Source: an uncultured Flavobacteriaceae bacterium
Lineage (GTDB): Bacteria; Bacteroidota; Bacteroidia; Flavobacteriales; Flavobacteriaceae
Length of the DNA: 53,583 nt
Direction: 5' to 3'
Assembly (NCBI GenBank): GCA_937959395.1
Contig: CALGLR010000114.1
Location: 1-53,583 of the forward strand
This document shows, piece by piece, positions 25,948-34,097 of the stretch (position 1 is the stretch's first letter; every line of letters starts with the position of its first letter). Position numbers and translations under genes: made by a program. The notes below the pieces were generated by a model. The model was not told the origin of the DNA. It did no database searches and saw only the letters and a list, made by a program, of their open reading frames with translations.

Positions 25948-27288
25948 TTAATCATCAGTAATAGAAATATCGAAATAAAATTGTCCTACCCAACAAGCAT
26001 CTGCTGCAAAGGTGTCTCCAAAACGATCTGTTCGGGTAATATTCATCGTTATTGAACTCGCAGATTTATTTGCATAATTTAATGTAAATGTATCTGGAAA
26101 AGAACTGTAATTATTCCCCGAGAATATAATACCATCAGGAAAAAAAGGTAACGCGGGAGAGAAATCATACTTTACTTGTAAGCGCTCTGGGCTATGCGGT
26201 GCACTTAATACACGTACTCCTCCTAAAACAACAGTTTGTCCATCAATTGATTGCCTGCCTAATATCTCCCAATTCACTGTTGTATTTACACCTCTAATAG
26301 ACACAAAAAAAGAACCTGTATCTCCAACTGAAGCACCATTACAAACTGGTATTTCCATTGCACTTATGGTTGCAATATTTGAGAAATCGGGTACGGTACT
26401 ATCACTTATTTTTTGCCAAGACGCATTACCATTAGCATCACTTACTAATACTTTTCCCCTACCTTCTGTTCCATCAACCAATCTAAAGAGAGAATTTCCA
26501 ACAGTCATCTCAACAGCATCTATCCAAGCGGTATCACTTCCTGCAGAACCACTACCATCTTTTGTATATTCCCATTTAATATTATAAGTTCCTGATGTAA
26601 AACTGTACCTATAAATATCCCAGTCTTTTTCTCCAGACCAATTTGTTATAACATTGCCATCTATAGTAAACCTTAGAAAATCACGATTTTTTTGTGAACT
26701 CACTTTATAAGCAAAGCTTAAATTAGCTCCCTCTGCAGGTACTGTTAAAGTATAATTTACAGATGATGTTTGATTATTTCCTATTGCATTGGATTTAGCA
26801 CATCTAGAAGGGGGGCCTCCATAAGGAGAAGGATCTCCGGAGCGTGCCCAATTTGTAAATGTTAATGGAGCAACATCTTCTGGAGCCTGAAAACTAGAAT
26901 TTGCAAGTTCCGTCACTACTGGAGTCGCTTCAATATGGAATTTAGAAGTTGGTGTACTTATTCCTACACCAACGTTACCTGAATTTTCGTTATATATTGT
27001 ATTTCCTGCAATTGCCCAGTCTAAATCACCTCCTCCAAAGGGTACCCAAGCGGTTCCGTTATAAAAATAAAATCCTGGAGCACTATTTGTTTGAAAAATA
27101 AATAATCCTAAAGCAGGAGACGCAATCGCATCTCTTTGCGCTATGGTTAACCTTGGTACTAAAAGTCCAGAGTTTTCTGAAGTAATATCTAATGCAGAAC
27201 TAGCATGTGGTGTTGTTGTACCTATACCTACTTGCGAAATTGCAAAGAGTGGTAACATCATTATTATATAAAGTATTTTTTTAATCAT
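25948..27288 (-). CDS. Fibre-like surface protein (GIGTTTP type) with inserted jelly-roll module
   Basis: A 446-residue exported protein: signal peptide to about Gln19, then the VGIGTTTPHASSALDI motif. LLVPRLTIAQRDAI and the short repeats FYFYNGTAWVPFGG and IYNENSGNVGVGISTPTSKFHI follow, a pattern shared with many Bacteroidota surface proteins that look like phage tail-fibre stalks. Residues ~121-264 are an extra module containing FTIDGNVITNWSGEKDW and YTKDGSGSAGSDTAWID, a beta jelly-roll pattern common in exported Bacteroidota proteins. The last ~140 residues form a domain shared with the neighbour (LQVKYDFSPALPFFPDGI ... CWVGQFYFDI). There is no clear T9SS motif. It is likely on or outside the cell surface. 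Function unknown. The neighbour 27319-28251 is a paralogue without the inserted module. Confidence 0.75.
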   Translation of the reverse strand: MIKKILYIIMMLPLFAISQVGIGTTTPHASSALDITSENSGLLVPRLTIAQRDAIASPALGLFIFQTNSAPGFYFYNGTAWVPFGGGDLDWAIAGNTIYNENSGNVGVGISTPTSKFHIEATPVVTELANSSFQAPEDVAPLTFTNWARSGDPSPYGGPPSRCAKSNAIGNNQTSSVNYTLTVPAEGANLSFAYKVSSQKNRDFLRFTIDGNVITNWSGEKDWDIYRYSFTSGTYNIKWEYTKDGSGSAGSDTAWIDAVEMTVGNSLFRLVDGTEGRGKVLVSDANGNASWQKISDSTVPDFSNIATISAMEIPVCNGASVGDTGSFFVSIRGVNTTVNWEILGRQSIDGQTVVLGGVRVLSAPHSPERLQVKYDFSPALPFFPDGIIFSGNNYSSFPDTFTLNYANKSASSITMNITRTDRFGDTFAADACWVGQFYFDISITDD

Positions 27289-27318
27289 AATTAATTATTT
27301 TTCAAATTCACAAAATTA

Positions 27319-28251
27319 TTAATCGCCTACTATAATGAAATCAAAATAAAATTGACCTCCCCAACATTCAACACCATCAAAAATATCGCCATGTTTATCT
27401 ACCCTTGATATATTTGCTGTTATTGAAGTTCTACTTTTTAGAGCATAGTTAATATTAAAAGTATCTGGATAATCTTGATTATTAAAGGCAGTGAATAGTA
27501 TTCCATCTGGAAAAAAAGGCAATGGTGAAGCAAAATCATATCTTACTTGTAACCGTTCAGATCTATAATTTGCTTTTAAAACATTATAAGTTGTTCCGCT
27601 TACGGTATAATCTTGTGTTTGACCAACAAAAGTATCTCTGGCCAAAATAGTCCAAGTAACAACTACAGTACTTCCATTAATAAGAACATTAAAGTTTCCT
27701 GAATCACCAATTACAACTGTTTTACAAACAGGAATAGTCATTGAAGATATAGCATTTGTTTTACGAGATCCTCCTATTGAAGTTTCATTAACATCCTGCC
27801 AAGACGCATTTCCATTTACATCACTTACCAGTAACTTACCGTTAGATTGGCTTCCATCTGTTAAACGAAACACATTAGAACTCGTTAAATCACTAATATG
27901 TAATTTTGTTGTTGGATTAATTGTACCTACTCCTATATTTCCTGAATTAGTATTGTATATATCATTACCGTTAGTTGTCCAGTCTAAATCACCACCTCCA
28001 AAAGTTACCCATGCAGTTCCATTATAGTAATAAAAACCTAATGTGTTATCTGTCTGAAAAATTATTAATCCTGTTGCTGGTGTAGAAATACTATCTCTCT
28101 GCGATTGTGTTAACCTTGGAATTAACATGCCCTTAGTTGAAGATGTAATTTCTAATGCTGAACTAGCATCAGGACTTGACTCTCCTATTCCAATCTGGGA
28201 AAAAGATAACAATGGCATTAACAAGAGTAAATAAAATATAGGTTTTAACAT
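27319..28251 (-). CDS. Fibre-like surface protein (GIGESSP type), shorter paralogue
   Basis: A 310-residue exported protein with the same ends as its downstream neighbour: signal peptide, IGIGESSPDASSALEI, MLIPRLTQSQRDSI, FYYYNGTAWVTFGGGDLDW, GNIGVGTINPTTKLHI, FRLTDGSQSNGKLLVSD, and the C-terminal domain LQVRYDFASPLPFFPDGI ... CWGGQFYFDFI. It lacks the ~145-residue jelly-roll module of the neighbour. The spacing of 30 nt and same orientation suggest one transcript with this gene first. The conserved single Cys near each end (PVC, CW) may form a disulfide. Function unknown. Confidence 0.75.
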   Translation of the reverse strand: MLKPIFYLLLLMPLLSFSQIGIGESSPDASSALEITSSTKGMLIPRLTQSQRDSISTPATGLIIFQTDNTLGFYYYNGTAWVTFGGGDLDWTTNGNDIYNTNSGNIGVGTINPTTKLHISDLTSSNVFRLTDGSQSNGKLLVSDVNGNASWQDVNETSIGGSRKTNAISSMTIPVCKTVVIGDSGNFNVLINGSTVVVTWTILARDTFVGQTQDYTVSGTTYNVLKANYRSERLQVRYDFASPLPFFPDGILFTAFNNQDYPDTFNINYALKSRTSITANISRVDKHGDIFDGVECWGGQFYFDFIIVGD

Positions 28252-28432
28252 GGGGCATCACATTAATTATTAGCACTGTAAGTCGTAAATATACAACAGC
28301 ATTACGTTATAACCTTATAAATATGCGCTTAATCGTTGAAATACACTGTAAAATTAAATCGTTCGGTTTGTATTTTGTCTAAAACCTCACTTTTGTCTAG
28401 TTAGTACACTTCCCTTTTATTCTCGTATTAGA

Positions 28433-28560
28433 TTATCGATTAAATGAACTACCTCGACGCAGAGCCATAGAGGTATCAAGCGGAAAAAACTTTATTTTTA
28501 GTTTGATAAAAACCTCAGGTTTTCAAACTTTCCTCTTGACCACCGACGCAGAACGTCGGG
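28433..28560. repeat. Nested inverted-repeat element
   Basis: The central hairpin is GTTTG...AAAACC-TCA-GGTTTT-CAAAC (28501-28528). It is enclosed by TCAAGCGGAAA / TTTCCTCTTGA (28476-28486 with 28529-28539, one mismatch). Smaller hairpins flank both sides: TACCTC/GAGGTA (28450-28475) and CCGACG/CGTCGG (28543-28559), both containing CGACGCAGA. It lies directly next to the truncated NTF2-like remnant. It looks like a MITE- or REP-type element; no transposase is present. Confidence 0.55.
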
Positions 28561-28565
28561 GAATT

Positions 28566-28658
28566 CTATTGATTAAATAACTGGAACGAGTTTACACCAC
28601 TATGAGAAAATCTGTCATTGAACCAAAACTCATAAGGAACCGATGCGTTTGCCATATT
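28566..28658 (-). pseudogene. Remnant of an NTF2/SnoaL-like gene
   Basis: On the minus strand the frame reads VPYEFWFN then FSHSGVNSFQLF before a stop. This matches residues ~110-137 of the intact protein at 32154-32612 (IPYEFWFNGEFSHCGVNSFQLF). About 28 codons are alignable. The 3' end is cut where the inverted-repeat element begins, and the 5' end abuts the serine dehydratase remnant. It is clearly non-functional. Confidence 0.8.
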
Positions 28659-28662
28659 ACAA

Positions 28663-28991
28663 TCCATTATGAAGGCTGTCAAGCAGAAATAGACGTTTCC
28701 TTAGCAATCGCAACAGGAGCATTATGTGAATTATTTAGGAGGAACTACAAAACAGGTTATGATTGCTGCTGAAAATTGTAATAGAGTATCATTTAGGTTT
28801 AACTTGTGATGCTATATAAATACAGTAGTATTAGCTTTGGAAACTAATACAGATATAATCCAGAAAATGTAAAAATTATCTTAGATAAAGTTATAGATAC
28901 CAAGTGGAAAACGGCAAAAGGCATCAGTACCAAATACAGAGAGACTTCTGAAGGGGGTTTAGCCGTTCGTGTTAATATTGCCGATTGTTAA
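28663..28991 (+). pseudogene. Remnant of the 3' third of L-serine dehydratase
   Basis: The sequence follows sdaA positions ~25560-25930, roughly three quarters identical by eye. It includes TGTCAAGCAGAAAT near the start, CAGGTTATGATTGCTGC, and the last ~30 nt of the gene down to the stop (GTTAATATTGCCGATTGTTAA). Frameshifts are present and ~75 nt are missing after CTTGTGAT, removing the second cysteine cluster. The differences are spread evenly, so the copy is old and did not arise from a recent duplication. Confidence 0.88.
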
Positions 28992-29994
28992 TTCTTAATT
29001 AGCTTTTCAATTATATAATTAGATTTATCTGTATTAAAAATTTTCATTAAGTAAATACTTTTATTAAAATAGGAAATATTCAATTTATTAATTACTACGC
29101 CCTTATATATAAGTACTCCTTTTATTGAATATATTTCGTATTTTTTTTTCAGATTTAATTAAATAATCGTCTGTACTCAGATTACAATCTTCTTTTGTTA
29201 TTTCTTGATTAAATATTATCTGATTACTACAATCGTCCGTTACAGTCCAAGTTCTTATCAAAGTATAAGCTGTAGAAGTAATAGGTACTATTATTTCTCC
29301 AAAATCTACTGTAACATTTGAGGTACAATTATCGATAAACTCTAATGTTGGTACTTCTGGAATCTCTCCACAACTAATTGTTATATTTGGTTCTAATGTT
29401 GAGATTAATTGTGGTACGATTTCATCATTTATTATAATAATTTGTACAACATCAATACTATTACCACATTCATCTATTATACGATATGTTCTTGTGATTA
29501 CTATTGGACAACTTGTTCCATCTAAAATTTCTGATACAAATACAACAGAAGGTATTGAACAATTATCTGTTTCATCAATTACTACACTTCGATCTTGTGG
29601 TGGTACATTACTTATACATTGTACACTTATTGCTTCAGGATTACTTGCGCTTGTTGCAATGTCATCATTTATACTTAAGTTTTGAGTAGCTGTATCTGTT
29701 CTATTACTAGAGTCTATAGCTGTAAACGTTCTTATTATTCTTATTGGACAAGAACTAAATAAAAGATTATCAACATAACTTAATGTTATAGATGGGGTAG
29801 AATATTCTACACTTCCTCCCATGGCTATCAAATCTCCTTCTGTAATAATTACTGCCACATCACTATATATAAATGGTGTAATGTTAGTTTCATCACAACC
29901 ACTAATTCCAAGATTAGCAGGTGGCGTAATATTTGGACTTTGAGCATAAAAAAAGAGAGACAAGTAAAAAAATAAAGTTAAGCAGCTGTTTCAT
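28988..29994 (-). pseudogene. HYR-like repeat T9SS cargo protein broken by two homopolymer frameshifts
   Basis: The continuous middle frame runs 29963-29103 and carries three repeats of an Ig/HYR-like type (CPIRIIRTFTAIDSSNRTDT, CPIVITRTYRIIDECGN, YTLIRTWTVTDDCSNQI). At the 5' end, an ATG at 29994 reads MKQLLNFIF out of frame. Dropping one T from the T7 run (29966-29972) gives a normal signal peptide ending LSLFFYAQS. At the 3' end, dropping one A from the A9 run (29141-29149) replaces a meaningless tail by YEIYSIKGVLIYKG ... KSIYLMKIF ... IIEKLIKN, a standard T9SS sorting domain with stop at 28990-28988. Repaired length is about 334 residues. It may be a pseudogene, a phase-variable gene, or two sequencing errors. 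Confidence 0.75.
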
Positions 29995-30205
29995 AATGGT
30001 TATTTAGATTTTGGATGTATCTCAATATAGTTTTTTTCTAATAAAAATAACTATGGATCTTATTGGAAGTTTAGAACAAATAATTAATGTATGGAAAGAA
30101 ACTCAATAAGAACTATGTTTAATACCATTTTTTGATTTAAAAATGCTCAAATAAAAAGCAGCAAATTTTAATGGGTAATTTTAAATAAGAAAGGTTATAA
30201 AATAA
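29995..30205. other. Intergenic stretch, nothing recognised
   Basis: About 210 nt of AT-rich DNA between the broken T9SS gene and the lactonase terminator. Only an 18-codon plus-strand frame (30052-30108) is present, which is too short to support. Confidence 0.4.
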
Positions 30206-30249
30206 AAAAGTCAAGAGAAATGACATAATCACTTCCCTTGACTTCAAAA
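30206..30249 (-). terminator. Intrinsic terminator of the lactonase-like gene
   Basis: A stem GAAGTCAAGGGAA / TTCTCTTGACTT with one mismatch, and a T run on the minus strand, about 40 nt after the stop codon. Confidence 0.75.
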
Positions 30250-30287
30250 AAACAAAATAAACGAAACCTTTTAAAGTTTTACGTTGT

Positions 30288-31676
30288 TTAGATAGCGACT
30301 ATACCTTGTGTATTCGTATCTGGTAAGTTGCCAGATTCTTCTCCTACAAATTCTAGCGAGGTTCCATTAATTTTATATATTCCAATAGTACCATCTAAAC
30401 CGTACAATTGGTATAAATATTCTCCATCATCAGTAATCCATAAATCTATCCATCCATCAGTACTAGCGAATGCATCTGGACCATTATCTGCACCTCCAGT
30501 ACCTGTTCCTGTTGCCGCTACTTGATCTATTAGTGTTACTACTCCATTGTCGTAACTGTATGCTGCTAAACCTGCTTCTATTGCATTAGAAACAAAAAAT
30601 GTATTTCCATCTGCAGTAAAATCTAACCAACAAGCTGTTCTTCCTGTATTCCCTGTACCTGATCTTACATCTAAACTAATTGGATTTAAGCTTCCGTCAG
30701 ATTGTATTTGCCAAGTAGATACTGAGCCATCTTGTAATGCAGGAAATGCTGGTGGTGCTCCATTATATTGAAACTCTCTAGCTTCTGTAACTACAACGTA
30801 ATTATTACCTACAATTTGGAAACCTATTGCAGAAGGAAGGTTTCTTTGCTCTGCATTTCCTCTTAAAGTAGAAGTTCCTGTTCCCCATGGAGTATTACTT
30901 AATAGTCCATCTCCTCCAATATTAAATACTGTAACTTCACTTTCATCTCCTGTGGCTAAACCAGCTGCTCCAGAGTTTATGGAAGTCACGACTAACCATT
31001 GGCCATCTGGAGAAATTTGTACTGCTGAAGGTCTGTTTTTAAGATCCCTTGTAGATCCAGATATAGGTGATAAAGCACCATCTTCCATGAGCCAAAAGCC
31101 AGTTACTGTTCCTTGTTGAGCGGGTTCTCCTTGTGATAAAAACTCTGGCCTCGTAATATTAGTAACATAAACAAGTCCTTTTACTCCTGGAAGAACTCTT
31201 TCTGAGTAAGCAATACTATTAGGCCCAATCGCTCCAGTTGGTTGCGGCGTTCCTACTAATGTTAAAGAAAAATCGTCATTAATATTAAATGCTGAAATCG
31301 TATTACTTCCAGCATTAACAGCTAGTAAACTTGTGTTATCGTCTGTTTTTGTAAGTGCGTAAGCTGAAATTAAAGGATCTAAACCTTCTCCCCCATCATA
31401 ATCTCCTCCATTTCCTCCAGTAGCAACTGGTCCTATTGGAGTTAATTTTCCGTCTGCATATCTACCATAAGTAATAATAGTATTCGGGCCTTGCTCATTT
31501 CCTGCAATTTGTCCATTCCCATTAGTCATTGCATAAACGGCACCTACTAATTCTCTTGATTGGTCATCTCCACCGCCATTTGGAAGATTAGTTATAGTAT
31601 CATCATCATTATTACATGAGGCAAAAATAAGAGTTGCCAATAATAGTATTCCTATATTAAATTTTAATTTTTTCAT
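30288..31676 (-). CDS. Lactonase-type seven-bladed beta-propeller lipoprotein
   Basis: A 462-residue lipoprotein: signal peptide with lipobox IFASC (Cys20) followed by an acidic NNDDD stretch that favours surface export in this phylum. Repeated blade motifs include VYAMTNGNG, AVNAGSNTISAFNINDDFSL, RPSAVQISPDGQWLVVTSINSG and ACWLDFTADGNTFFVSNAIEAGLAAYSYDNG. This is the lactonase / YVTN-like propeller family (Pgl-type fold). Whether it hydrolyses a lactone is uncertain: many extracytoplasmic members are binding proteins. It stands alone, with a terminator and a long upstream region. Confidence 0.8.
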   Translation of the reverse strand: MKKLKFNIGILLLATLIFASCNNDDDTITNLPNGGGDDQSRELVGAVYAMTNGNGQIAGNEQGPNTIITYGRYADGKLTPIGPVATGGNGGDYDGGEGLDPLISAYALTKTDDNTSLLAVNAGSNTISAFNINDDFSLTLVGTPQPTGAIGPNSIAYSERVLPGVKGLVYVTNITRPEFLSQGEPAQQGTVTGFWLMEDGALSPISGSTRDLKNRPSAVQISPDGQWLVVTSINSGAAGLATGDESEVTVFNIGGDGLLSNTPWGTGTSTLRGNAEQRNLPSAIGFQIVGNNYVVVTEAREFQYNGAPPAFPALQDGSVSTWQIQSDGSLNPISLDVRSGTGNTGRTACWLDFTADGNTFFVSNAIEAGLAAYSYDNGVVTLIDQVAATGTGTGGADNGPDAFASTDGWIDLWITDDGEYLYQLYGLDGTIGIYKINGTSLEFVGEESGNLPDTNTQGIVAI

Positions 31677-32153
31677 TTTGAGTTTATTTTTAGTTAATTT
31701 TTAATTCATTTAAAGTGATTATTTCTTAAAAAAAAACTAACAAGTATTTTAACTTTGATTTCGTTTTATTTTCTTAGAATCTAACAGCTTTTATAAAATA
31801 TACTCACAATGTATTTTGGCCAAAACGCTTCTGTGAATGTTAAGATTTAAAATTCGTTTTTTAATTACTTACTTAACACTTATTTAGTAGATATTAATTT
31901 TTTTAGCTTACAATTAAAAAAATAGAAGATTTAATTAACTTTTATTTAAATAACTTAAATACAGTTGATTAGCCATAAATCACATTGAATAAAAGCTAAG
32001 TTTTATGATTTATTTATAATAAGATTAACATATTTAACAGTTAACACTTTTTAGTTTATGTAAGCTAGCTTACATAAACTAGGGCATTTAATTTATTATT
32101 ACTGCCTTTAATAAAATACTTTGAAATAATTTACTTCAAAATAACAGAAGAAT
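31677..32153. other. Long AT-rich intergenic region upstream of the lactonase-like gene
   Basis: Apart from the palindrome at 32052-32081, nothing coding or structured is seen in these 477 nt. Confidence 0.4.
32052..32081. promoter_or_regulatory. Perfect 30-bp palindrome
   Basis: TAGTTTATGTAAGCT followed by its exact reverse complement AGCTTACATAAACTA, with no loop and no following T run. It lies 73 nt beyond the stop of the NTF2-like gene and about 375 nt upstream of the lactonase start. It could be a dimer-binding operator, a cruciform site or a processing signal. Confidence 0.5.
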
Positions 32154-32612
32154 TTAATTTTCACAGCCTTCTCTCCGCCTTGTGTCTATTAAGTAAATGA
32201 TTTTCCAACCCTCATTACTTTTAAATAATTGAAAAGAATTAACACCACAATGCGAAAATTCGCCGTTAAACCAAAACTCATAAGGAATCCAAGCGCTAGC
32301 CATATTGCCATCTACTTGTATATTGAAATCTAGCAAACGTTCATCCCATTTTTGATCACTCTTTCTATTTGCTATAGCTCCTAATAATTTTGAAATGGAT
32401 TCTGTTATTAATTCACTCTTACCCGCTTTATTAACCGAAGTAGTTTGTAATACTATTTTAGTACCTATAACCGATCTCATTTTTAACGTATCTCCTTCAT
32501 GAAATCCTTCAAAAAAGATCGTAATCGCTTCTTTTACCTTTTCTTCTGAAGCAGTTTGTGCAAAATGACTCCCAAAAGAAAAAAAACAAAATAGAATAAG
32601 TAGCGTTTTCAT
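32154..32612 (-). CDS. Exported NTF2/SnoaL-like protein
   Basis: A 152-residue protein: signal peptide (LLILFCFFSFGSHFAQT), then a cone-shaped alpha+beta NTF2-like fold (KVKEAITIFFEGFHEGD ... GNMASAWIPYEFWFNGEFSHCGVNSFQLF ... GWKIIYLIDTRRREGC). This matches the exported lumazine-binding/SnoaL-like families of Bacteroidota. Two cysteines (SHCG and the GC near the C-terminus) may pair in the periplasm. No catalytic assignment is possible. A fragment of a relative of this gene survives at 28566-28658. It diverges from panB. Confidence 0.75.
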   Translation of the reverse strand: MKTLLILFCFFSFGSHFAQTASEEKVKEAITIFFEGFHEGDTLKMRSVIGTKIVLQTTSVNKAGKSELITESISKLLGAIANRKSDQKWDERLLDFNIQVDGNMASAWIPYEFWFNGEFSHCGVNSFQLFKSNEGWKIIYLIDTRRREGCEN

Positions 32613-32723
32613 AATTTTTAATTTTAAACTAAAATACCAATTTGTATTTAATTCAGTTTTATTGCAGAAAAATTAACCTTTAATTTTAGTACTTTTACAT
32701 TCTATATTTAAACCAATTATTAA

Positions 32724-33542
32724 ATGTCTGTAGCAAAAAAAGAGTACAAAAGAGTAACAGTTAAATCTTTAATAGAAATGAAATCTAATAAAGAGAAAAT
32801 TTCGATGTTAACGGCTTACGATTATACTATGGCAAAAATTGTTGATGGTGCCGGGATTGATGTTATTTTAGTTGGTGATTCTGCTAGTAACGTTATGGCT
32901 GGTCATGAAACAACATTGCCAATAACATTAGATCAAATGATTTATCATGCTTCTTCTGTAATAAGAGCTATACATCGTGCATTAGTGGTTGTAGATTTGC
33001 CTTTTGGAAGTTACCAAAGTGATCCAAAAGAAGCGTTACGTTCTGCTATTCGTATTATGAAGGAAAGTGGAGGTCATGCCGTTAAAATGGAAGGCGGAAA
33101 AGAAGTTAAAGATTCTATAAAACGTATTTTAAATGCTGGTATTCCAGTTATGGGACACTTAGGTTTAACGCCGCAATCAATATATAAGTTTGGTACCTAT
33201 ACGGTAAGAGCTAAAGAAGAAGAAGAAGCAATAAGACTTAAAAAGGATGCTTTAATGTTAGAGAAAGCAGGATGTTTTGCTATTGTACTTGAAAAAATAC
33301 CTGCAAAATTAGCTCAAGAAGTAGCAGAAAGTATTTCTATACCCGTTATTGGGATTGGTGCAGGAAATGGTGTAGATGGACAAGTTCTAGTGACTCATGA
33401 TATGGTTGGAATGACTCATGAATTTAATCCGCGTTTCTTACGTAGATACATGAATTTGTATGAAGAAATGACCAATGCATTTATCAAATATGGTGAAGAT
33501 GTTAAAAGTGGAGATTTTCCAAATGAAAAGGAGCAGTATTAA
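32724..33542 (+). CDS. panB: 3-methyl-2-oxobutanoate hydroxymethyltransferase
   Basis: A 272-residue TIM-barrel enzyme of pantothenate synthesis that transfers a hydroxymethyl group from methylene-tetrahydrofolate to 2-oxoisovalerate, giving ketopantoate. Signatures: [37 protein letters not shown] (start of barrel with metal-binding Asp), [19 protein letters not shown] with the active-site region, [18 protein letters not shown], and [18 protein letters not shown]. Length and start [16 protein letters not shown] are normal. No panC or panD is adjacent. The next genes on the strand are the repeat-bracketed cassette and an RluA-type synthase. Confidence 0.96.
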   Translation: MSVAKKEYKRVTVKSLIEMKSNKEKISMLTAYDYTMAKIVDGAGIDVILVGDSASNVMAGHETTLPITLDQMIYHASSVIRAIHRALVVVDLPFGSYQSDPKEALRSAIRIMKESGGHAVKMEGGKEVKDSIKRILNAGIPVMGHLGLTPQSIYKFGTYTVRAKEEEEAIRLKKDALMLEKAGCFAIVLEKIPAKLAQEVAESISIPVIGIGAGNGVDGQVLVTHDMVGMTHEFNPRFLRRYMNLYEEMTNAFIKYGEDVKSGDFPNEKEQY

Positions 33543-33575
33543 TTTCGATAGATTAGATTATTAGAAAAATTCGAT

Positions 33576-33615
33576 TGATTGGATTTTTAGAACTTACTCG
33601 ATTTGAATAGATTCC
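33576..33615. repeat. Left inverted repeat of the four-helix-bundle cassette
   Basis: TTGATTGGATTTTTAGA-ACTTACTCGATTTGAATAGATT is an imperfect reverse complement (about 80% by eye) of the repeat unit found twice at 34037-34097. Confidence 0.6.
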
Positions 33616-33670
33616 AATTAGATTAGATCTTTAGAATGACTCTAACGTGAAAAAATAGAATAATTTAAGA

Positions 33671-34021
33671 ATGCATAGATTTAAAGATTTAGAGATTTGG
33701 AAAAAAAGCAGAATCTTTTGCTCCGAAATTTATAACACTACTTCTAAATTTCCAGATTCTGAAAAATTCGGACTAACAAATCAATTGCGTAGAGCTTCAG
33801 TTTCAATGCCTTCTAATATTGCAGAAGGTTCTTCTAGAAAGTCAAATAAAGATTTTGCTCGATTTCTTCAAATCACTTTAGGTTCTGCTTACGAAATAGA
33901 AACACAATTATTAATAGCTTCAGATTTAAAGTTTATTTCTAAAGAAGAATTAGATTTACTTTTGAAAAATTTAGAATCAATTATAAAAATGACATCTAAA
34001 TTCAAGTCAACACTCAATTAA
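33671..34021 (+). CDS. Four-helix-bundle protein (23S rRNA intervening-sequence/S23 type)
   Basis: A 116-residue all-helical protein: MHRFKDLEIWKKSRIFCSEIY, LTNQLRRASVSMPSNIAEGSSR, FLQITLGSAYEIETQLLIA. This is the hallmark sequence of the S23/IVS-ORF family (conserved N-I-A-E-G and E-x-x-x-Q-L). Members occur inside 23S rRNA intervening sequences and as free-standing genes in Bacteroidota. The fold is shared with Avd of diversity-generating retroelements, and homologues form pentamers that can bind nucleic acid. Here it is bracketed by inverted and direct repeats and sits between panB and an RluA gene, as if inserted. No reverse transcriptase or variable repeat is nearby. Confidence 0.88.
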   Translation: MHRFKDLEIWKKSRIFCSEIYNTTSKFPDSEKFGLTNQLRRASVSMPSNIAEGSSRKSNKDFARFLQITLGSAYEIETQLLIASDLKFISKEELDLLLKNLESIIKMTSKFKSTLN

Positions 34022-34036
34022 ATAATAAATCGAATC

Positions 34037-34097
34037 AATCCAGAAATCGAGTGATCCAAAAATCCAATTAATCCAGAAATCGAGTGATCCAAAAATC
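34037..34097. repeat. Direct repeat pair downstream of the four-helix-bundle gene
   Basis: Two identical 28-nt copies (34037-34064 and 34070-34097) beginning AATCCAGAAATCGAGTGATC, separated by 5 nt (period 33). The second copy contains the GTG used as start of the RluA-type gene. Confidence 0.85.

Noticed and set aside
30052-30108. Plus-strand 18-codon frame MDLIGSLEQIINVWKETQ
   Set aside because: Too short to support; no ribosome-binding or promoter evidence and no recognised family.
33671-34021. Four-helix-bundle gene as Avd of a diversity-generating retroelement
   Set aside because: No reverse transcriptase, template repeat or variable repeat in the vicinity.
34037-34097. Direct 28-nt repeats as a possible CRISPR
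   Set aside because: Only two copies with a 5-nt gap, no spacer-sized interval and no cas gene.
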